Below are positions 44,795 to 53,910 of a stretch of DNA of 63,809 bases, in pieces; position 1 is the stretch's first letter; each line of letters starts with the position of its first letter. This DNA is from Kineococcus rubinsiae (lineage in GTDB: Bacteria; Actinomycetota; Actinomycetes; Actinomycetales; Kineococcaceae): the NCBI RefSeq assembly GCF_011839805.1, contig NZ_VWPY01000022.1, positions 1-63,809 of the forward strand. Reading direction: 5' to 3'. A program made the position numbers and the translations under genes. The notes beneath the pieces were generated by a model, which saw only the letters and a program-made list of their open reading frames with translations, did no database searches and was not told where the DNA came from.

Positions 44795-45940
44795 TTAGAG
44801 GAGACCGAAGAAGTCGTCGGTCCAATCCGAGAATCCCGGGTTGTACCGGATGATGCGCCACGGGGTTGGGTGATGCTCGAAGACATGTTCCAGCTTCTGG
44901 GCGGCCGGCACCGCCAGGCCGTCGTCGAGGAGCTGGAACCGTGCGACGACGCGAGGGTCGTCTGACTCGTCACCGGGCTCCACGGGAGCGCGCGGGTCGT
45001 GGGTCCGATGGATAAGCCCAAACTCCTCTAGCTCGTGAAGGCTCTGGTAGCTGGTCTGGGTCACCCCGTATTTCAGCTCGCGTACCGACTGGGCGCGTCC
45101 GACGCCGTCAGTGGAATGCGCTCGACCCAGGTTGGTCGCCGTCGCGGTATGGCGAATCATCATGTAAGCGGTGATCTCAGGCGGGGTGAGCAAGTGCGCC
45201 CAACCGTTCAGCCAGAAGTCCACGGGTACCTCGAGACCACCGTCTGCGCGGGTGAACTCATGACGGCTGCCGTCTTCTGCCAGTGGTCGCCACCCCATCC
45301 ATGACTGCCGCCCGTTCCGCTTGCGTGCGAGTCGCACGAGGCCCAACTCGTCGAGGCGACCGAGTGCGGCAACGAGACGACGACGAGCGTCTGCAGGTGA
45401 GGTTGGGTCGGCCATGAGACGCCCCCACGACGGCGCCTTCGAAGGGGTGCCGACAACGTTCTCGATGCCACTCCAGTCGGGACGGTCGTCGGGCGTCGAG
45501 CGGAAGGTGCCAACGGCCAACGCCATCAGCTCCAGGGTCATGGCCCATCCGCCGCGATGCACTAGGCGGCCAAGGGGCGGTCTCTGTAGGACCTTCTCGC
45601 GCACGGCTGCCCCGAGTAGACCTGTTTTCCGCTGCGGGTGAAGTGCTGGATCCGGGCCAGGTAGCTGCGCGTCCTGGATGTCTGTGAAGACGAAGGCGGG
45701 CCTGAGCCAGATGGAGTCGGCCTTATCCGCGGGCCCGACCCGCTGCTCTTGGCGGAGTGTCCTAGTTGCCTCCGTGACCGCTGGACGGCGCTTCTGCAGC
45801 AGCTTCCTTCGAGCGCGGCGGTCCGTCCGGCCCCTCTCGCCAGCGGCCTCAGCCCACAGCTGGTGGCGGCGTTGATCGGGGGTTCGGCTGTCCTCGGACT
45901 CGGAGGGTGCCACACGCACCGCAGCGAGACCTCCATTCAC
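44795..45940 (-). CDS. Hypothetical protein with winged-helix-like regions
   Basis: 381 residues, not recognised. Basic N-terminal 60 residues, then FVFTDIQDAQLPG, LVHRGGWAMTLELMALAVGTFRS, RLVAALGRLDELGLVRLARKR and TQTSYQSLHELEEFGLIHR, which look like two wHTH domains. A replication-initiator or regulator role is possible for such proteins on plasmids, but no named family is claimed. A perfect 16-bp inverted repeat lies just upstream and may be its operator or an origin dyad. No clear RBS; ATG 45940 is the longest start. Confidence 0.6.
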   Translation of the reverse strand: MNGGLAAVRVAPSESEDSRTPDQRRHQLWAEAAGERGRTDRRARRKLLQKRRPAVTEATRTLRQEQRVGPADKADSIWLRPAFVFTDIQDAQLPGPDPALHPQRKTGLLGAAVREKVLQRPPLGRLVHRGGWAMTLELMALAVGTFRSTPDDRPDWSGIENVVGTPSKAPSWGRLMADPTSPADARRRLVAALGRLDELGLVRLARKRNGRQSWMGWRPLAEDGSRHEFTRADGGLEVPVDFWLNGWAHLLTPPEITAYMMIRHTATATNLGRAHSTDGVGRAQSVRELKYGVTQTSYQSLHELEEFGLIHRTHDPRAPVEPGDESDDPRVVARFQLLDDGLAVPAAQKLEHVFEHHPTPWRIIRYNPGFSDWTDDFFGLL

Positions 45941-45958
45941 CGGTGGAGCTACGACTGC

Positions 45959-46010
45959 CGGAGCTCCCTATACATCGAAGACTCGAAGCGTAGCTGTATA
46001 GGGAGCTCCG
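45959..46010. repeat. Perfect 16-bp inverted repeat with 20-bp spacer
   Basis: CGGAGCTCCCTATACA (45959-45974) and its exact complement TGTATAGGGAGCTCCG (45995-46010). The spacer holds TCGAAG twice, 8 bp apart. It lies 19-70 bp upstream of the leftward gene at 45940. Operator, origin dyad or a terminator for incoming rightward transcription are all possible. Confidence 0.8.
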
Positions 46011-46252
46011 CGCGTCTTAGCTACTAGCTCCACACGTTGTCGCCTGGTCGAGGGCCTTCCCCGGAGAGTCAGTCATGTCGACGGAAGCACCTGGAGCGGG
46101 GACCCACGCGCCAGCTGGTAAGCGTCGGCGTCGGGAGGCTGTCCGCTTCGCATGTGCGGACAACCTGCCGACGCTGCGGTGATGGGCGGCCACCCACCAC
46201 CGCAGCAAGCGATCACTCACCTGTTGGTACCTCAACCGGAAAGGCGGCGCTC

Positions 46253-46531
46253 ATGTCGCGACGACCTTCGCATTGCCAGTGCACCACGTCCTCAGTGCCC
46301 AAGGCCAGAGGGTGGGGCTTGCTCCTCACACAACGACTACTGGCCTGGCTACTGCTGACCGCTGGTGCCGTTGTGGCGGTGGGCGGCCTATTCGCCAAGC
46401 AGACGGATGCGATGGCTACGGCCGGCGGGTTGCTGATCTCAGGAAGGATGTTGCTACCGAGGAGGCCGCGGTTCGTCCAGAGCCCCGACGGTCGGCGGGA
46501 GGAGACGATGCCTGGTCCTGGCCTCATCTAG
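46253..46531 (+). CDS. Small membrane protein, unrecognised
   Basis: 92 residues with two hydrophobic helices (about 30-48 LLAWLLLTAGAVVAVGGLF and 53-68) in a basic context. ATG 46253 has GGAAAGG upstream. It ends just before a hairpin terminator and converges with the oxidoreductase gene. No family recognised; coding status moderate. Confidence 0.5.
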   Translation: MSRRPSHCQCTTSSVPKARGWGLLLTQRLLAWLLLTAGAVVAVGGLFAKQTDAMATAGGLLISGRMLLPRRPRFVQSPDGRREETMPGPGLI

Positions 46532-46541
46532 CGGCCGAAGC

Positions 46542-46577
46542 GCGTCAGCGGAGCGGGCTGTCTCGCTCCGCTGACGC
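46542..46577. terminator. Bidirectional terminator hairpin
   Basis: Perfect 14-bp stem GCGTCAGCGGAGCG with CGCTCCGCTGACGC, 8-nt loop, between the convergent membrane-protein and oxidoreductase genes. Confidence 0.75.
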
Positions 46578-46606
46578 TGGCCGCGCTGTGCACCCTGAAC
46601 CCGCAC

Positions 46607-47983
46607 CTAGACGACGCGCGCAGCAATCCCGCGGGTGGTGCCACGGCGACGCCGCAACTGCGCTCGGGCCACACCCGCCACCATTCGCGGACTGAACATG
46701 GCGGTTGGCGGGCTCACTAGATGCCCGACACGCTGCATGACCTCGGCAGCCGGCAAGCTCCCGCGCATCGCCAGTCGGCCCACCTGGTCCCCCCACGCTC
46801 CGATCAGCGCCTCCTGTAGACGAGCCGGTTCGGAGCTGGTGGCGTACATCCGGTCCTGGGAGGTGGCCATCGTCCACGGCAGGTTGGTGACCTGGGCGAT
46901 CTGCCGCTGTGTGGTGGAGGTCGACCGGCCAGCTCGCAGCGCGGTGCGCAGTCGCAGGCCCTGGCATGCGGCGACGGTGATGCCGTGGCCGTAAACCGGG
47001 TTGACCGCGCACAGAGAGTCCCCAACCGCCAGCAGCCCCTGCGGCCAGCGGCGGACGTCCTCGTAGCGGTGACGGACGTTCGCGGTCTGGCGGTGGACCG
47101 CGACCTCGCCCACTGGGGTCATCTCCCGCACCGCCTCCAGCGCGGAAGTGGGCGGCATCGAGGCCAGGTGCTGGTCGAAGGCGTCCTCGTCGCGTCCGGG
47201 GCGGTCGGCACCGACCCCGACGGTGGTGACGAGCCACTGTCCGTCTTCGATGGGTCCGACCATGCAGCCGCGGGGCCGGGTCGGGCTGATCATCATGAGC
47301 ACCCCTGGACCTGGGGCACGGGTGCTGGTGTAGCGCCGCGTGGCGTAGCCGACCTGCGCATCGACGGTGACGGTCTTCGCTTCAGGGACGCCTAGTTCCG
47401 CCAGCCACGTCGGCAGCCTCGAGGACCGGCCAGAGGCGTCGATGACCAGTTCAGCTCGCAGTTCCTCGGTGGCGTCGGCGTGGTCGTAGGACACCTGCCA
47501 GGCCCCGTCAGGGGTCTGCGTCAGGCCGTTGACTCGGGCCCGGGTGGTCATGGCTACCCGGGGCATGGCTTGGACGCGGTGGCGGATGGTGTGCTCAATC
47601 AGGGGGCGGCTAGCGCACAGCAGGTCCAGGCCGTAGTCCCCGATCGGCGCCCATCCGTCTGCGCCCAGCAGCGGCATCCGTCCCATCTGGAAGTGCGGTG
47701 CTCCCGCGGCGCTCAACTCTGCGCCGACGCCGGGGAACAGCTCCTCCAGGGCCAGGCGGCCTCGCATCAGCAGGATGTGGCTCTGGCCGCTCTGGGGCAC
47801 CCCACGTCTGGCTACGGGCCCATCGGGCAGGGCATCGCGCTCGAGGAGAGTCACGCGCCATCCGGCGGAGCTCGCTGCCGCCGCCGCGCACAAGCCGGCC
47901 ACGCTGGCTCCGATCACCACAGCGTGTCCGGGGGTCGAGGCGCGGCTCGTACGGGGAAGACTCACCACCCCATCCTCGGTCAT
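46607..47983 (-). CDS. FAD-dependent oxidoreductase/monooxygenase
   Basis: 458 residues of the PHBH/UbiH-like flavoprotein group. The N-terminal FAD-binding motif GHAVVIGASVAGLCAAAAASSAGWRVTLLERD (19-50) has GxSxAG. LVIDASGRSSRLPTW is the second (DG-like) motif, and LLAVGDSLCAVNPVYGHGITVAACQGLRL is the GD motif with the typical P-x-GxG. Substrate unknown; similar enzymes hydroxylate or epoxidise aromatic or isoprenoid compounds. It is unrelated to the plasmid functions around it and probably a cargo gene. ATG 47983 starts it. Confidence 0.86.
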   Translation of the reverse strand: MTEDGVVSLPRTSRASTPGHAVVIGASVAGLCAAAAASSAGWRVTLLERDALPDGPVARRGVPQSGQSHILLMRGRLALEELFPGVGAELSAAGAPHFQMGRMPLLGADGWAPIGDYGLDLLCASRPLIEHTIRHRVQAMPRVAMTTRARVNGLTQTPDGAWQVSYDHADATEELRAELVIDASGRSSRLPTWLAELGVPEAKTVTVDAQVGYATRRYTSTRAPGPGVLMMISPTRPRGCMVGPIEDGQWLVTTVGVGADRPGRDEDAFDQHLASMPPTSALEAVREMTPVGEVAVHRQTANVRHRYEDVRRWPQGLLAVGDSLCAVNPVYGHGITVAACQGLRLRTALRAGRSTSTTQRQIAQVTNLPWTMATSQDRMYATSSEPARLQEALIGAWGDQVGRLAMRGSLPAAEVMQRVGHLVSPPTAMFSPRMVAGVARAQLRRRRGTTRGIAARVV

Positions 47984-48101
47984 CCATCTCCTCGCCCACG
48001 AGCACCCCGCGGGCCATCACGGAGGCGTGTGGTGCGGACGCAAGAACGGGCCGACCCCGGGCATGAAGGCCGACCCGATCGAGCGCCGCAGCGAGTGCGG
48101 C

Positions 48102-49502
48102 CTACCGGCTCAGCTCGCCGCGCTGCTTCTGCTGGGCCCCGGTCCCACGGTGCTTGCGAGCCTTGGGGGCACCGCGATCGGTGTCCTTGACGGCGTCGCT
48201 GGCGGGTCTGCCCTGCGCGACGTCAGCGGCCAGGTGGGCAGCGACCGTCTCGGAGTCGATGCCTTTGGCCTCCAGAGCTGCGGCGACCCCACGGCGACGC
48301 TCGGCGCTGGCGTAGAGCACTGCGGACTCACCGCGAGCCGCGCCTGCACCCTGCGCGGCGTGCTCCTCGGCCCCCGGCGCCGGGGCTGCCGGCCTGGGAG
48401 TGGCGGCAGGACCACCAGCCTGCATCCAGGGGTTGCCCGTCGTGCTGGGCACGTCGTTGTCGAGGGGCGAGGCATCGGCGCTCTGGCTGTCCCGCTCGGC
48501 CGTCACGGGGGCCTGCGCGTCAGCGGGGGAGGTGGCGTCTCGCTCACGATCAGCCCCACCGCGCAGCTGCCCGCGGATGAGGTCGCGCATTCGCTCCGCG
48601 CTGCCCTCAGCGCCGAGCGGCGCACTGCCCGCGCCGGCACGCTCTGCGCCGACGACGGCGGCCGCGGCGACGACAGCGGCGGCGTCGACGCGGGGGTCTG
48701 TGCTGTCGACCCCGGTCGTAGTGGTCTCGCTGCGTGCTGCTTCCGCGCGGCGGTCCTCCTGCGCGGCATCGGCGGTCAGGCGCTCCGCCTCGGCCCGGTC
48801 TGTGGCCTCTCGGCGCCGTTCGGTCTCTCCTTCCAACCGAGCGCGGTCGGCGTCGTCGAGGAGCTGGGGGAACTTCGCGGCGATGGCCTGGTCCACGTCG
48901 TAGTCGCGACCAACCCAGCCCTTCGCGTCGCCCAGTTTGGTACCGGCAGCAGGCTGAGTGTCGGTGCTACTGGCCATCTGCTCCAGCTGCGTCAGCGCCT
49001 GGTCCTTGTTCAGTCGGACCCGATCGAACGCCTCGTGACTAGTCTCAATCCACTCCGACGTGGGAAAGACCTGGGCGGCCTCAGCCTGCCGCCGTGCGGT
49101 CTCCGCGCCAGCTGCCTCGGCTGCCACCGCGGCGAGGTAGGTCTCGGGGTCGACGTCGTAACGGGTCCGCATCTCCGACCGCACCCGGTCTTGCGCCTGC
49201 GCCGCTTCGGGCAGCTCCGACGCCCACGAGCGCGCCGTCGTGTAGGCGTGGGCGATGTCCTGCGGGGTAGCCCGCTCCCACCACTCGTTGCGGTGCACGT
49301 TGGCCAGCTCGGCCTGCGCCGCACGCTGCTCCGCAGCCAGCCGCGACGCCAGCTCCTTCGCCTCCCGCTCGGCGGCGACCTGCATCCGCCGCAGCGCCTC
49401 CTCACGTGCCCGCAGTGCGACTTCTGCCAGCTGCGCAGCCGTGGTCAGCCATACACGGAGCTGACCTTGGACCGTCTCCTCGATCCCATCGCCTTCGGGC
49501 AT
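48102..49502 (-). CDS. Coiled-coil mobilisation-region protein
   Basis: 466 residues. Long helical N-terminus (about 10-75, LREEALRRMQVAAEREAKELASRLAAEQ) predicted as coiled coil, then RYDVDPETYLAAVAAEAAG and EWIETSHEAFDRVRLNK (about 110-170), a second Arg/Glu-rich helix (225-260), and a disordered Ala/Pro C-terminus ending KARKHRGTGAQQKQRGELSR. No catalytic motif. It begins 14 bp after the relaxase gene, so it is co-expressed and probably a relaxosome accessory or transfer effector. Function unknown. Confidence 0.7.
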   Translation of the reverse strand: MPEGDGIEETVQGQLRVWLTTAAQLAEVALRAREEALRRMQVAAEREAKELASRLAAEQRAAQAELANVHRNEWWERATPQDIAHAYTTARSWASELPEAAQAQDRVRSEMRTRYDVDPETYLAAVAAEAAGAETARRQAEAAQVFPTSEWIETSHEAFDRVRLNKDQALTQLEQMASSTDTQPAAGTKLGDAKGWVGRDYDVDQAIAAKFPQLLDDADRARLEGETERRREATDRAEAERLTADAAQEDRRAEAARSETTTTGVDSTDPRVDAAAVVAAAAVVGAERAGAGSAPLGAEGSAERMRDLIRGQLRGGADRERDATSPADAQAPVTAERDSQSADASPLDNDVPSTTGNPWMQAGGPAATPRPAAPAPGAEEHAAQGAGAARGESAVLYASAERRRGVAAALEAKGIDSETVAAHLAADVAQGRPASDAVKDTDRGAPKARKHRGTGAQQKQRGELSR

Positions 49503-49516
49503 CGCCGGCTCCTCTC

Positions 49517-51325
49517 CTAGCGTTCCTGACCGCGGTCCGCGGACGGGTTGGTGTGCTGCTTGGCGCGCTGGTCGGCCAGCTTCGACGGAAGGGGCGAGCC
49601 GGGGCGTGGTGCCTGCGGGAAGGCCGCGTTCATCCGCTCCAGCATCTCCTTCACCTCCGCACTCACCGGCGGTTCAGCCGCGGGCTCGGGCTGGGCGTAG
49701 GACGCGGGCCGCTGCAACGTCGCGGTCGCCGTAGCCGGCCCGCTGCCCACCTCGGCGGCCCCACCCGCAGGCCGCGGTGCCGGGTGCTGCGTGACGCTGT
49801 GCGCGGCGCGGACGCGCATCAGCTGGGCCCGGGTCTCACCGGCCAGCAGCCGTGCTTGGTGGTGCTGCTCGCTGACCACCGCGTGGTCGTAGACGGCCTG
49901 GGTCAGGCGCAGCACGGAGCTGATCAGCGCGGCCTGCCCGATGGGTCCTTGACCGCCTCGGCTGACGCTGGCCGCGAGCATCGCCAGGCCGGTGATGGCG
50001 TGGGTGCCGGCCTTGGATGGGGGAGTGGTGCGCCGGTAGGTCTGCGCCGAACGGGACAGCGCCTCGGCGGCCGCGGCGAGGTCACCGGGCACCGCTTCGG
50101 TGGCCGTGGACCAGGCCGCCAACGCCCCCGCGGTCTGGCGCGCGACGGTCGCCCAGGTGTCGCGGTCCTGTACCGGAACCTCGCGCAGTCGGTCGACGAG
50201 CTCGCGCAGCTTGGCGTCCTGCTCGGCCCACTCCTGCGGGGTGACTTCGTGGGTCTCTCGGCCCGCTGCCACGACGCGGCGACCGCGCTTGGCGGCGGTC
50301 CATTCCGCGGCCGCGGCGCTGGCGCCGGTGGGGGTGTCTTCCCACTCACTGCGCAGCCGGGGAAGGGTCAGGTCGCGGCCCAGGTGACCGCCGCCGTACC
50401 AGATCGGGCGCTCACCGTGCTCGGGCCTGGCGGCCACGGAGTAGCCGGTGATGACGTCGGTGGTGCCCTCCGCGAAGCGTGCCCGCACGAGGAGCCCGGA
50501 GCGGCGCATTCGGCGCACGAACTCGGCCTCGTCGGCGGCCGCGGTCGCTGCCGCGCGCACCCGCAACGCCAGCGCTTCACGGGGCTGAGCGGCGCGCAGC
50601 TCAGCGGCGATCCGCTGCTGGCGCTGCGCACCACTGAGCTGCTCCCACGCCGGCACCGGTGCACCCACCGGCAGGCCCGGGACGACCGTCCCGGCCGCGC
50701 GCGTGGTGCGCAGGCGTTCGTGCTTGGCCTGCGCACGGGCGCGTGCCTGGGCCTCACGCTCGGCGGGCTTGAAGCCACGCGTGGAACGCTCGGCGGTGAC
50801 CGACTCCAGGCGCTGCAGCCCGTACTTCACCTCCAGCGCCCGCGAGGCGGTCTGGGCGCTCTTGAAGTCGTTGTGCACCGACGCCTTGGTGCCGTCCTCA
50901 CGGACCAGGTTCACCGCCAGGTGGACGTGGTCGTTGCCGTTGCCGGAGACCCCGTGGCGCACCGCTGCCCACCGGCACGCAGCCTTTGTGCCCTGGTGGT
51001 CATCGAAGCCCATCGCGGTGACGATGTCGCCGGCGATCTCGGCCCAGCGCTCGTCGCTGAGCATCCCTTCCTCAGCGCTCAGCGACAGCGAGCAGTGCCA
51101 CACGTGCCCGCCGGGAATCTCAACACCGAAGGCCTTGGCGGGCCGGTCCAGGTGACGGGCGATCGCCAGCGCGGAGTCGCGGTCCAGCTCGTTGTCGCCG
51201 TACCAAGTCAGCAACGCTTGGTCGCCCGCGACCAGGTGCGGTTCGGTGTGCTCGTTGGTCCGCCCGGGCCCGGCCAGGTACACCAGCAGACCGGCCATCC
51301 GGTCCCCGCGGACGACGTTCGGCAT
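49517..51325 (-). CDS. Relaxase / mobilisation nuclease (MOBP-like)
   Basis: 602 residues, expected to nick at oriT and lead the transferred strand. The N-terminal nuclease domain (about 1-190) begins MPNVVRGDRMAGLLVYLAGPGRTNEH with a candidate catalytic Tyr (Tyr16). It has the conserved VWHCSLSLS and the metal-binding HxH in GNGNDHVHLAVNLVREDG. A helical region follows (about 215-330, REALALRVRAAATAAADEAEFVRRMRRSGLLVRARF), then a Ser/Pro tail. ATG 51325 shares its A with the MobC-like stop. Co-operon with MobC-like protein is standard for such relaxases. Confidence 0.88.
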   Translation of the reverse strand: MPNVVRGDRMAGLLVYLAGPGRTNEHTEPHLVAGDQALLTWYGDNELDRDSALAIARHLDRPAKAFGVEIPGGHVWHCSLSLSAEEGMLSDERWAEIAGDIVTAMGFDDHQGTKAACRWAAVRHGVSGNGNDHVHLAVNLVREDGTKASVHNDFKSAQTASRALEVKYGLQRLESVTAERSTRGFKPAEREAQARARAQAKHERLRTTRAAGTVVPGLPVGAPVPAWEQLSGAQRQQRIAAELRAAQPREALALRVRAAATAAADEAEFVRRMRRSGLLVRARFAEGTTDVITGYSVAARPEHGERPIWYGGGHLGRDLTLPRLRSEWEDTPTGASAAAAEWTAAKRGRRVVAAGRETHEVTPQEWAEQDAKLRELVDRLREVPVQDRDTWATVARQTAGALAAWSTATEAVPGDLAAAAEALSRSAQTYRRTTPPSKAGTHAITGLAMLAASVSRGGQGPIGQAALISSVLRLTQAVYDHAVVSEQHHQARLLAGETRAQLMRVRAAHSVTQHPAPRPAGGAAEVGSGPATATATLQRPASYAQPEPAAEPPVSAEVKEMLERMNAAFPQAPRPGSPLPSKLADQRAKQHTNPSADRGQER

Positions 51326-51897
51326 CACCGCCGAGACACCCCACTCCCCGGTGCCCCAGTAGACGGCAGAGTGACCGGTGCCGGCGTGGCCGGGATGCCG
51401 CTGAGCGCGTCCACCGTCGCGTCGATCCGCTCCGCGGTACGGCGCACCGCGCGAAGCGTCGCCGCCAGGTCCTCGCCCATCTCGCCGGTGGCGTTGGTGG
51501 CCCGCGCGATCTGGTTGACGTTGTTCGAGATCGCCGCCAGCAGGCGGTGCACCGCGAACAGCTCAGCCAACGCGTTGCGCCGCTCCGTGGGGGTCTCCGA
51601 GGTCTGCGCCGACAGCGCCGACTCCACCAGCAGGCGAGGGATCGTCACCCGCTGCGCCAACGCCAACCGCGCCAGCGTCCCCTCCTCCTCCGGCGTCACC
51701 TTCACCTTGTGGAAGTACTGACGCCCACCCGCCGCGTTTGCCCGCCGCCGGCGCGCGAACAACCGGCCCCCCGGCCCAGAAGCAGGACCCGGTGCTGACC
51801 CGACCTCGGGGGCAGCGGGGGAGGCAGACGCAGGGGTGGATGCGGACGCAGACACCGACGCCTCCAGCGTGGTCTCAGCCTCCACAGACTCACCCAT
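51325..51897 (-). CDS. MobC-like relaxosome accessory protein
   Basis: 190 residues. Disordered N-terminus (1-50), then QYFHKVKVTPEEEGTLARLALAQRVTIPRLLVESALSA, the ribbon-helix-helix-like motif of MobC/BmpB-type accessory proteins. LFAVHRLLAAISNNVNQIARATNATGE is the hallmark NxxNxxNxxA-like helix of MobC. It helps the relaxase open DNA at the nick site. The oriT candidate lies just upstream of its start. Confidence 0.87.
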   Translation of the reverse strand: MGESVEAETTLEASVSASASTPASASPAAPEVGSAPGPASGPGGRLFARRRRANAAGGRQYFHKVKVTPEEEGTLARLALAQRVTIPRLLVESALSAQTSETPTERRNALAELFAVHRLLAAISNNVNQIARATNATGEMGEDLAATLRAVRRTAERIDATVDALSGIPATPAPVTLPSTGAPGSGVSRR

Positions 51898-51958
51898 GCC
51901 CTGCCCCTCTCCGGCCCAGCGCAGCGACCCCGCCCACGGGGATCACACGACCAGTGTG

Positions 51959-52085
51959 CCCTCTCACCGACCGCAGGTCGAGAGGGACAGGCCATTTAGG
52001 GAACCTAAATGTATAGCTTGCTCCGCCCGGGGCTCCGGTCACTCGTCTCACCGCGACAGCGGGGAGACTCGCGGCAAAGCCGCGA
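51959..52085. other. Origin-of-transfer (oriT) candidate
   Basis: Four inverted repeats packed into 127 bp between the divergent MobC-like gene and the 52150 gene: CCCTCTC..GACC/GGTC..GAGAGGG (51959-51986), CATTTAGG-GAA-CCTAAATG (51993-52011), GTCTCACCGC/GCGGGGAGAC (52045-52068, one mismatch) and TCGCGGC-AAA-GCCGCGA (52069-52085). Such dyads next to mobC-relaxase genes mark oriT. The nick base cannot be told. Confidence 0.7.
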
Positions 52086-52149
52086 CGGGACGGCCACCAG
52101 GCCGCTGCCCTGTCTCGACTCACAGAAGAGAAGTCACTATCCTGCGGGT

Positions 52150-52512
52150 ATGAACAGAGGACCTCGCATCGAAGATGCCGTCGCGCGCGCGACGCGCTCG
52201 AACGACGCCCGGATCGCCGCAGTTCGCGCCTTGGCGGAGGCGCTCCAGAGCGCCGCCGACGTGCGAGACGAGGGGGAGCGAAAGCTTGCGTCTCTTCGTG
52301 AGCAGGTGACGTTGGAAGTCAGCGCCGCAGAGGCCGCGGGGGTCAAGGCACATCGCGCCGCCCTGAGTGCGGGTTGGACTCCGGAAGAGCTGCGAAAGAT
52401 CGGCTTCACGGAGCCGGACAAGCAGCGCCGAGCGCGTGGGGCCCGGCGTACCGAGGTCGACGGTGCGAGTAAGTCGCCGGACGTGCGCAACCGCGAAGCC
52501 GTCAGTGCCTGA
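52150..52512 (+). CDS. Small helical protein beside oriT
   Basis: 120 residues: NDARIAAVRALAEALQSAADVRDEGERKLASLREQVTLEVSAAE, largely alpha-helical and amphipathic. A second part, AGWTPEELRKIGFTEPDKQRRARG, looks like a short HTH. Not recognised. It starts the rightward three-gene operon opposite mobC and may bind oriT or regulate the divergent promoters (inference). No RBS is obvious; ATG 52150 is the first sensible start. Confidence 0.6.
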   Translation: MNRGPRIEDAVARATRSNDARIAAVRALAEALQSAADVRDEGERKLASLREQVTLEVSAAEAAGVKAHRAALSAGWTPEELRKIGFTEPDKQRRARGARRTEVDGASKSPDVRNREAVSA

Positions 52513-52696
52513 GTCCGTGGTGGAACATCACCTCGCGGCGGCGTCAGCGCGCCTTCCGGCGGCACCAACCGCGGCTGGACCCCGCGACAGGAAGCCGCCG
52601 CGTGCCCTCGACGACCTGGAGCACGCCGCGCCAGAGGCGACCGCACACGACACCATCGACCTGGCTCGCTGGGTCGGCGGTGGCGATGCTTCGTGA
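52505..52696 (+). CDS. 63-residue overlapping small protein
   Basis: GTG at 52505 overlaps the previous stop by 8 bp, and its TGA overlaps the next gene's GTG by 4 bp. This tight coupling on both sides is the main evidence that it is translated. Residues VEHHLAAASARLPAAPTAAG, a basic stretch, then LDDLEHAAPEATAHDTIDLARWVGGG. No family recognised. Confidence 0.45.
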   Translation: MPESVVEHHLAAASARLPAAPTAAGPRDRKPPRALDDLEHAAPEATAHDTIDLARWVGGGDAS

Positions 52697-53850
52697 GCCC
52701 CCAGGAGCGTCCCGTGGAACGGCTGGACGGCGACACCTTCGTTGCCGATCTGCCCGGTCAGATCGGCTACCAGCCGGCGCCTGGCGCGGTCGTCGTCAGC
52801 GCGTTCAGCGCCTCCCACCGCTTCCAGTTCAACGCCGTCGTCGACCTCCCCGAAGGCGGCGACCGCACGGCCCTGCTTCAGGACGTCGCCGCTCAGCTTC
52901 GGCGGCCCCAGCGTGAGTACGAGACCGCGATGATCGTGCTCACCGGCTACGGCCCAGCAGGCGACGTCAACGCCGCGCAGCTGCGCACCGCGCTGACCGA
53001 CGGGCCCACCCACGTGTTCTACCTGGCGCACATCGAAGGCACCCGCGTACGGACCCTCGCCCACGACGACGTGGCGTGGTCGAGCTCGCGGCAGCTGCCC
53101 GACACGGCGGCGCGCACCGTGCTGCGCGAGCGCGCCACACCCGCGGCCAACCGTGAAGAGTTCAGTGCCCGCTACGCACCCCTGACCACGGCCACCTTCA
53201 CCGCGCTACGGCCCGACCAGGCCGACGCCATCGGCGTGCACGCCAGGCCGTCGCTGCGCGCCGACGTCGCCGCTCGCTACCTCGACCAACTCGCGCAAGC
53301 GCGCGGTAGCGACCCTGCCAAGCAGGCCGTCCTCGCCCACCTGGTCACCGTCGACCTGACCACCCGTGACGCGGTCCTCGTCGCTGCGGCCACCGACAGC
53401 GCACGGGTCACCGCACTCATCGACGTCTACCGCGGCGCGCCCCCTGAGCTACGACCGGCGTGCGCTAGCGCCGCGGCCGCGGCCATGTTCATGGACGGCG
53501 CCCCTCTCAGCGCCGTCAGCTCCGTCCTCGCCCACGCCGACCGCACCGGGCCGAACGCGTCACTGACCGGACTGGTCGAAGCCGCCGCGCACGCCGGCCT
53601 CAACGGCCACCAACTGCGCGCCGCCGTCACCGCCGACTTCACCGACACGCTGCGCGTCGCCGACGAACGCTGGACCGTCGCCGACATCGCGCGGACCTCC
53701 GCAGCCGCCTTCCCCAGCGCAACCTCGCGCTCTACCCAGTCACGCTCAAGCGCAGACGCGGCCAGCGAGCAGACCCGCCAGACCGGGCCGTCGCCACGCC
53801 CCACATTCCCCACCGCCAGCCCTACTGACAAGCCTCCGCTTGAGCGTTGA
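52693..53850 (+). CDS. DUF4192-family protein
   Basis: 385 residues. The N-terminal half follows the DUF4192 pattern: DGDTFVADLPGQIGYQPAPGAVVVSAFSA, TAMIVLTGYGPAGDVNAAQLRTAL and HVFYLAHIEGTRVRTLAHDDVAW. The helical C-terminal half has AAAAAMFMDGAPLSAVSSVLAHADRTGPNASL, as usual in this actinobacterial family. Function unknown. It is fused to a Ser/Thr/Pro tail of about 45 residues. GTG 52693 overlaps the upstream stop, and a strong terminator follows. Confidence 0.78.
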   Translation: MSPQERPVERLDGDTFVADLPGQIGYQPAPGAVVVSAFSASHRFQFNAVVDLPEGGDRTALLQDVAAQLRRPQREYETAMIVLTGYGPAGDVNAAQLRTALTDGPTHVFYLAHIEGTRVRTLAHDDVAWSSSRQLPDTAARTVLRERATPAANREEFSARYAPLTTATFTALRPDQADAIGVHARPSLRADVAARYLDQLAQARGSDPAKQAVLAHLVTVDLTTRDAVLVAAATDSARVTALIDVYRGAPPELRPACASAAAAAMFMDGAPLSAVSSVLAHADRTGPNASLTGLVEAAAHAGLNGHQLRAAVTADFTDTLRVADERWTVADIARTSAAAFPSATSRSTQSRSSADAASEQTRQTGPSPRPTFPTASPTDKPPLER

Positions 53851-53872
53851 AAGTCGGCTCCTCACGCGACGG

Positions 53873-53910
53873 ACGGCCCGCGCGCGACGGGAACAACGCG
53901 CGGGCCGTCT
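53873..53910 (+). terminator. Terminator after DUF4192
   Basis: Perfect 13-bp stem GACGGCCCGCGCG with CGCGCGGGCCGTC and a 12-nt loop, 22 bp past the stop. Confidence 0.75.
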
